From DASQUP01 sp035641235 (GTDB lineage: Bacteria; Actinomycetota; CADDZG01; WHSQ01), in NCBI GenBank assembly GCA_035641235.1, contig DASQUP010000156.1, positions 1 to 5,635 on the forward strand: a DNA stretch of 5,635 bases, read 5' to 3'. Of the stretch, positions 4,381 through 5,635 are shown piece after piece. Made by a program: the position numbers and the translations under genes. Every line of letters starts with the position of its first letter. Within the stretch, counting starts at the first letter, position 1. The notes below the pieces were generated by a model. That model made no database searches. It was not told the origin of the DNA and was given only the letters and a program-made list of their open reading frames with translations.

Positions 4381-4404
4381 GGCCCGTCGTGACTGCGACG
4401 GGCC
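4381..4404. terminator. Perfect 9-bp hairpin, likely terminator
   Basis: GGCCCGTCG and CGACGGGCC pair perfectly around the 6-nt loop TGACTG, 33 bp after the HbhA-like stop. It has no U-tract, only TGTATC following. It also contains the upstream GTG (4389) that would extend the next gene, which argues against that start. Confidence 0.6.
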
Positions 4405-4431
4405 TGTATCGCGTATCGACCGGCGAGGAAC

Positions 4432-4455
4432 ATGATGACCCCCTCCGGCGTTTAA
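4432..4455 (+). other. Possible small leader ORF upstream of the GNAT gene
   Basis: ATG ATG ACC CCC TCC GGC GTT TAA encodes seven residues (MMTPSGV) and has GAGGAA at 4425-4430, 6 nt before the second ATG. It is in a different frame from the GNAT gene and ends 21 bp before its preferred ATG. This is the only ribosome site near that gene, so it may serve coupled initiation, or may be chance. Confidence 0.2.
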
Positions 4456-4475
4456 CAACTACTGTGAACGCCACC

Positions 4476-5486
4476 ATGACGCTTGAGGTCTCGGTGGTCC
4501 GCGACGGGGATCCTTTCCAGCTTCCCGAATGGGAGCAGCTGCTTCATCGCGACGCCGACCGCCACATCTTCGCCACGCAGGAGTGGAATCGACTCTGGTG
4601 GGATGAGTTCGGCGCCGGCAAAGAACTCATCGTGCTGGTCGTGCGGCGCGACAGCGACGTGGTGGGAATCGTCCCTCTTTATCGCAAGTCCGATGGCGGA
4701 AAGGCCGTCCTGCGCTTCAATGGAGGTATCGACCTCACGGACTATCTCGGACCAGTCTGCTCCAGGTCCGATTGTGGAGATGTGGCCGCCGCGTTGGTGG
4801 ACTGGCTGATCGGGACAGATATCGCGTGGGACGAGTTCGACGCCCACAACTTGCCTGTACCTCTCGGCTTTGCAGAGTCTTTGGTGGATCACGCGGATCG
4901 TCGGGACCTTCAGTTCAAGCTCGACCAAGAGGAGACGTCGGCGGTCCTTCTCCTGCCCGATGATTGGGAGGACTACATGTCCCGTCTCCGGTCGAAGGAG
5001 CGCCACGAACTCAAGCGCAAGAGACGCCGAATCGGACGTGAGCACTCGGACGCCCGGCTACGTACGGGAACTGACGAAACACTCGAGATCGATCTCAAGA
5101 CCTTCGTGGAGATGCATCGTGGAGCCCACGGGCATAAGCGTCATTTCATGAGACCCGACATAGCGGGTTTCTTCGAGCGGGTTGCCAACGTCTTCTCGTC
5201 AAAGGGATGGCTTCGACTTGACTTCCTGGAGATAGGTGGGCGAGCCGTCGCGTCGACATTCAGTTTCGAAGTCGATGGGCGCCTCTACCTCTACAACTCA
5301 GCATATGAGCCGGAGGCCGCCCGGCTAAGCCCGGGTTTCGTCTTGGTCTCGATGGTGGTGGAGTCGGCCATTGGGCATGGTCTGAAGGTCTTCGACTTCC
5401 TCCGAGGACCGGAGCGGTACAAGCATCACCTGGGCGCCGAGCCGGTTCCTCTGAACAACGTCCGCCTACTCCGCGGTGGATCGTGA
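4476..5486 (+). CDS. CelD/BcsL-family GNAT acetyltransferase-like protein
   Basis: Starting at the ATG at 4476 the protein has 336 residues, close to the usual size of this family. It has the two-lobed GNAT_6 (FemAB-related) pattern: an N-terminal lobe with F-A-T-Q-E-W-N-R-L-W-W (31-42) and a substrate-side strand G-I-V-P-L-Y; the basic helix S-K-E-R-H-E-L-K-R-K-R-R-R (173-185); then MHRGAHGHK (213-221), a glycine-rich G-G-R-A-V-A-S strand, YEPEAARLSPGF (277-288) and the closing FDFLRGPERYKHHLGA (306-321), the clearest signature of CelD/BcsL-type proteins. Members are cytoplasmic acyl-CoA-dependent acyltransferases or peptidoglycan/polysaccharide-modifying enzymes; the substrate here is unknown. 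An upstream GTG at 4389 would add 29 residues but sits in a terminator hairpin and the extra sequence lacks family features. There is no good ribosome site at 4476, so a leaderless or coupled start is possible. The gene follows the HbhA-like gene after a terminator and is probably separately transcribed. Confidence 0.88.
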   Translation: MTLEVSVVRDGDPFQLPEWEQLLHRDADRHIFATQEWNRLWWDEFGAGKELIVLVVRRDSDVVGIVPLYRKSDGGKAVLRFNGGIDLTDYLGPVCSRSDCGDVAAALVDWLIGTDIAWDEFDAHNLPVPLGFAESLVDHADRRDLQFKLDQEETSAVLLLPDDWEDYMSRLRSKERHELKRKRRRIGREHSDARLRTGTDETLEIDLKTFVEMHRGAHGHKRHFMRPDIAGFFERVANVFSSKGWLRLDFLEIGGRAVASTFSFEVDGRLYLYNSAYEPEAARLSPGFVLVSMVVESAIGHGLKVFDFLRGPERYKHHLGAEPVPLNNVRLLRGGS

Positions 5487-5519
5487 GAGGGAAAGTGCCT
5501 CGACCAGCAATGTCGGTAG

Positions 5520-5631
5520 GGTTCTGCGGGCGAAAAAGCTGCGCCTGGCTGCGTTCTCGGTCGGGCACGTACGCTCCTGGTACGCACCCTCCCTCAGGCC
5601 TTGCCAGGCTTGTTTTTCGCGCCGCAGAACC
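5520..5631. repeat. Large nested palindromic (REP-like) element downstream of the GNAT gene
   Basis: Outer arms GGTTCTGCGG (5520-5529) and CCGCAGAACC (5622-5631) pair perfectly. Next GCGAAAAA (5530-5537) pairs with TTTTTCGC (5613-5620), then GCCTGGC (5543-5549) with GCCAGGC (5603-5609) after a small internal loop, and the centre holds CGTAC (5568-5572) with GTACG (5580-5584), flanked by GGG/CCC across a CA/CA internal loop. Together this is about 25 paired bases over each arm of a 112-bp structure. It could be a terminator, but its size and layering look more like an intergenic repeat family. Confidence 0.7.
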
Positions 5632-5635
5632 TCGC

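Noticed and set aside
5483..5635. An open frame starting with GTG that overlaps the GNAT stop by 4 bp and runs off the window, suggesting a coupled downstream gene
   Set aside because: The frame reads entirely through the large nested palindrome, its translation is rich in Arg, Ser, Gly and Pro with no recognisable motif, and no Shine-Dalgarno precedes it.

Overview
The window is GC-rich and comes from a bacterium that is very probably a member of the Actinomycetota. Three things point there: an RsiG-type protein carrying two copies of the c-di-GMP signature, an XRE regulator followed by an HbhA/MLDS-like lysine-rich protein (the arrangement of Rv0474-Rv0475 in Mycobacterium tuberculosis), and a secreted coiled-coil M23 peptidase of actinobacterial style. 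The small HbhA-like protein suggests a deep-branching or uncultured lineage rather than a mycobacterium or streptomycete, but the class cannot be fixed from this sequence.

Layout: (1) Bases 1-284, minus strand, hold the N-terminal part of a DtxR/MntR-family metal-responsive repressor that runs off the left edge. (2) Divergent from it, 366-1454 encodes an exported coiled-coil plus M23 peptidoglycan endopeptidase. (3) 1511-2062 encodes an RsiG-family protein with two exact E(X)3S(X)2R(X)3Q(X)3D motifs in an internal duplication. (4) 2063-2146 is a palindrome-rich convergent gap. (5) 2147-3226, minus strand, encodes a single-pass membrane protein with a long disordered, lysine-rich, acidic and then polyproline extracytoplasmic tail. 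(6) 3227-3443 is a divergent regulatory region with several palindromes and four CTAG sites. (7) 3444-3833 is the XRE regulator and 4039-4347 the small basic HbhA/MLDS-like protein, separated by a long inverted repeat. (8) 4476-5486 is a CelD/BcsL (GNAT) acyltransferase-like protein. (9) 5520-5631 is a large nested palindromic element.

The genes do not form one operon. Themes recur: cell-envelope work (M23 hydrolase, membrane-anchored proline-rich protein, GNAT acyltransferase) and global regulation (metal repressor, c-di-GMP-responsive anti-sigma, XRE regulator of a DNA/lipid-droplet-binding protein). The most interesting signals are the perfectly symmetrical two-motif RsiG homologue, the minimal MLDS-like gene with its regulator and the structured DNA between them, and the unrecognised proline-rich membrane protein.
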